DNA from: Paenibacillus amylolyticus
GTDB lineage: Bacteria > Bacillota > Bacilli > Paenibacillales > Paenibacillaceae
DNA: 64,000 nucleotides
Assembly (NCBI RefSeq): GCF_001570725.1
Contig: NZ_BCNV01000001.1
Coordinates: 2,170,001 to 2,234,000, forward strand
Reading direction: 5' to 3'
Program-made: the position numbers and the translations under genes
In this document: positions 61,965-64,000 of the stretch, piece after piece
How positions within the stretch are numbered: the first letter of the stretch is position 1
Layout of the letters: the number at the start of each line of letters is the position of its first letter
The notes under the pieces: generated by a model
The model's input: only the letters and a program-made list of their open reading frames with translations
Database searches by the model: none
Told to the model about the DNA's origin: nothing

Positions 61965-64000
61965 ATGAATATGAAGAAGAAATTGTCCATTTTTACCGCT
62001 TTAGCCGTTTTCCAAGCATTTGCAGTCGGTTCCGTGAGTGCGCAGTCAGTACCGCAAAGTGACACAGCGTCCGTAAACACGGCCAACGTAGAATCCGTTG
62101 AGATGATAAAAGAAGTGCAACCGATTGCAGAGCGTGAAGTGAAGACGGAGAGCACTAACGCATCGATCGATACTCCAACCTCTGATGAAACGAAAACTGA
62201 CGTGGAGAAACCCGCAGATTCTACCACTCAGGAAGGAAGCACGGAGGAGGTTGAAACACCAGCTACGCCTGCTCAAGTAGAGCAACCACCCGTTGATGGG
62301 AAGTCTCCAGTAGGTTCAGGTGGAAATCTGACGTTGTACATGAATAGCAACAAAATGGAGCAGGATGGAAAAACGTATCTTGCTGGCCAACCAATGGCTG
62401 TAAAAAACGGTGTATCCTATGTTGCAATTCGTGCGCTGGTTGACCGTGTGGGATATGGGGTTAAATACGATAACCAAACCAAGGAAACCATCATTATTAG
62501 TGGTGACGATGAACTCCGATTCAAGACCAACAGCAAAGACTACACTGTAAATGGAGAGACCAGAACGATGAAAGGCCCTGCTTATCAGCAAAAAAATACG
62601 TTCATGGTGCCGTTAACTTCCATTACTCAAGCGCTGAACATCACTTATAAAGTAAATCAGTCGGCGAAGACGGTTGTGTTGAATCTAAATACCAAACCTG
62701 TTGCGAGCTTTACCATTTCCCAAAAGGAAATCTTTGCGGGCGATAAAGTGGACTATGTGACTTCTTCCAGTTCTCCAAATGCACTGGATATCGTTGACGA
62801 ACGCTGGACAGGTCGTCAAGAATCATTTGATCAAGCAGGTACATATACCATTTCATATGAGGTTCAGGATTCCAATGGCCAATGGAGCGATCCCTATTCC
62901 ATGACGATTGAAGTTTTGACTCCTAATCTTCCTCCTGTAGCCATGTTCGCCACGGATAAAGAAGAATATAAAATGGGCGAAAAAATAACATATACAGACC
63001 AAAGCACTGATGATGAAGATAATATTGTTAAAGCCGTATGGAAGAACAATTCACTTGCTTTCTTTGAACCAGGTCCAAAAACGGTGACACTTACGGTTAC
63101 TGACAATCACGGTGCTACGAACACGTACTCCAAAGTCATCACCATAACGAATGAGACCTTATATTCATTTACCGATTTCAATCTGCTCTTCACGCCAGTA
63201 GGACAGAAATTCACCTTTAACGGTGGCGAAGTGACTACGATGGAGAAAGTGCCTTATACGTACATGGATGAGCCGAGTTTGCTGATCCGCAGCAACAGCC
63301 CGGAAACCGTGAATACGGAAGGCATCGTATATAAAGAATCATCTTCGGGGCAGACCCGTTTCATGATTCACCACGTCAACAATACAGGCAAAAGAGTGAA
63401 AATGTATGTAATTGCAACCAATAACAACCCAAATCCGGCCGTATTTGAACAACAAAATATGGGCTTTGCAGGACCTACACCATACGCTACCGTAGCTGGG
63501 AAATTGTCTATTGATAAGTGGTTCAAGTCGATTCAGACTGGAGCTGATCAAAAGAAAGAATACCTTCAACCTGGCGAAAGTAAACTGATCTTGACTGAAC
63601 TTAATAAAATTCCGATGAAAGAAGGACAAGTCATCTCGCTATATTCGGACGCTTATAGTGATTACTCACTAGACTACAACGTTATCCTGGTCGAGGAAAA
63701 TAAAGATCCGTTCGAGGCTTTGCCATTGCTACCTGTGCTTGATCGTGACGGAGTGCACAACCGTGGTACGTATCCAAATGCAACACGTAACATAACGTAC
63801 GATCAGCAGGTGGGAACAAAACCAGCGCGTCTGCCACTTGGCGACAATTCAAGCGATCCCAATCTGGTTGGAACAGATCCTATGGCTTACACAGACGCAT
63901 CCAATGCGGGCAATTTCGGCGTATTGTACAAAATCACGCTGACCAATGTCGCTCCGCGTACGCTAATCTCCTTTAACCCTCGTGGAGGGAAGTACTCCGG
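61965..64000 (+). CDS. Secreted stalk-domain/PKD-like surface protein, runs off the window
   Basis: Open for 678 codons from ATG 61965 with no stop before base 64000, so the 3' end lies outside. AAGGAG is 13 bases upstream. A signal peptide (MNMKKKLSIFTALAVFQAFA, cleaved near residue 26) is followed by an acidic Glu/Thr/Pro linker (about 30-110). Residues about 120-245 are a stalk (copper-amine-oxidase N-like) domain (YLAGQPMAVKNGVSYVAIRAL, FMVPLTSITQAL). Two PKD/Ig-like domains follow: FTISQKEIFAGDKVDYVTSS and MFATDKEEYKMGEKITYTD, the latter ending VTLTVTDNHGA. The remainder is a beta-rich region I do not recognise. It is divergent from the ger operon. Confidence 0.85.
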   Translation, partial: MNMKKKLSIFTALAVFQAFAVGSVSAQSVPQSDTASVNTANVESVEMIKEVQPIAEREVKTESTNASIDTPTSDETKTDVEKPADSTTQEGSTEEVETPATPAQVEQPPVDGKSPVGSGGNLTLYMNSNKMEQDGKTYLAGQPMAVKNGVSYVAIRALVDRVGYGVKYDNQTKETIIISGDDELRFKTNSKDYTVNGETRTMKGPAYQQKNTFMVPLTSITQALNITYKVNQSAKTVVLNLNTKPVASFTISQKEIFAGDKVDYVTSSSSPNALDIVDERWTGRQESFDQAGTYTISYEVQDSNGQWSDPYSMTIEVLTPNLPPVAMFATDKEEYKMGEKITYTDQSTDDEDNIVKAVWKNNSLAFFEPGPKTVTLTVTDNHGATNTYSKVITITNETLYSFTDFNLLFTPVGQKFTFNGGEVTTMEKVPYTYMDEPSLLIRSNSPETVNTEGIVYKESSSGQTRFMIHHVNNTGKRVKMYVIATNNNPNPAVFEQQNMGFAGPTPYATVAGKLSIDKWFKSIQTGADQKKEYLQPGESKLILTELNKIPMKEGQVISLYSDAYSDYSLDYNVILVEENKDPFEALPLLPVLDRDGVHNRGTYPNATRNITYDQQVGTKPARLPLGDNSSDPNLVGTDPMAYTDASNAGNFGVLYKITLTNVAPRTLISFNPRGGKYS

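Overview
The window looks like chromosome of a spore-forming, low-to-moderate GC Gram-positive bacterium of the Paenibacillus type. The sequence shows a GerA/GerB/GerC-type germination operon behind a SigG-like promoter, S-layer-homology and copper-amine-oxidase-like 'stalk' proteins, strong AGGAGG ribosome binding sites, SigA promoters with 16-18 base spacers, a LicT/RAT antitermination system, CcpA cre-like sites, and many one-component regulators beside their targets. No rRNA, tRNA, CRISPR array, intact insertion sequence or prophage was recognised. The genus is inferred from gene content, not from a marker gene.

Layout. 1-1.6 kb: end of a carbohydrate-binding secreted protein and a GH43-like hydrolase. 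1.7-7.0 kb: DinB-like protein, DinG-like helicase, and the divergent pdxR/pdxS pair (no pdxT here). 7.1-13.4 kb: an AraC regulator fused to a GH39 glycosidase, an orphan PTS EIIC and a GH3 glycosidase. 13.5-19.1 kb: an iron-type substrate-binding lipoprotein with a Fur-like site, a stalk protein, a self-regulating TetR/hydrolase pair, a cupin protein and an AraC regulator whose promoter contains a perfect Fur 7-1-7 box. 19.3-23.9 kb: two-component system, SLH protein and ankyrin lipoprotein. 24-31 kb: aldo/keto reductase, a 42-residue basic protein, a purine permease behind PurR-like boxes and a terminator/antiterminator leader, a hydrolase and a manganese ABC transporter with an MntR-like box. 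30.8-38.3 kb: GT61 transferase, MATE/TetR pair with three operators, then a decayed patch (frameshifted PL9 pectate lyase, shortened MarR gene, two large imperfect palindromes), a DMT transporter and an AraC regulator.

38.3-49 kb: LysR/SDR/MFS unit, VOC protein, LRR-like protein, Gfo/Idh oxidoreductase, and the licT-RAT-bglP-GH1 beta-glucoside operon. 48.8-56.3 kb: detoxification-type pairs (TetR/esterase, MFS/TetR plus nitroreductase, Bcr-type MFS, WYL regulator/GyrI-like protein). 56.5-64 kb: cardiolipin synthase, the ger operon read leftward, and a long stalk/PKD-type secreted protein that runs off the window.

The main themes are use of plant beta-glycans and pectin, metal and purine homeostasis with visible operators, and local regulator-target pairs. 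The best candidates for undescribed biology are the purine-permease leader (attenuator logic without the known purine aptamer core), the AraC-GH39 fusion with both catalytic glutamates intact, and the Fur-controlled AraC regulator that has no transporter beside it.
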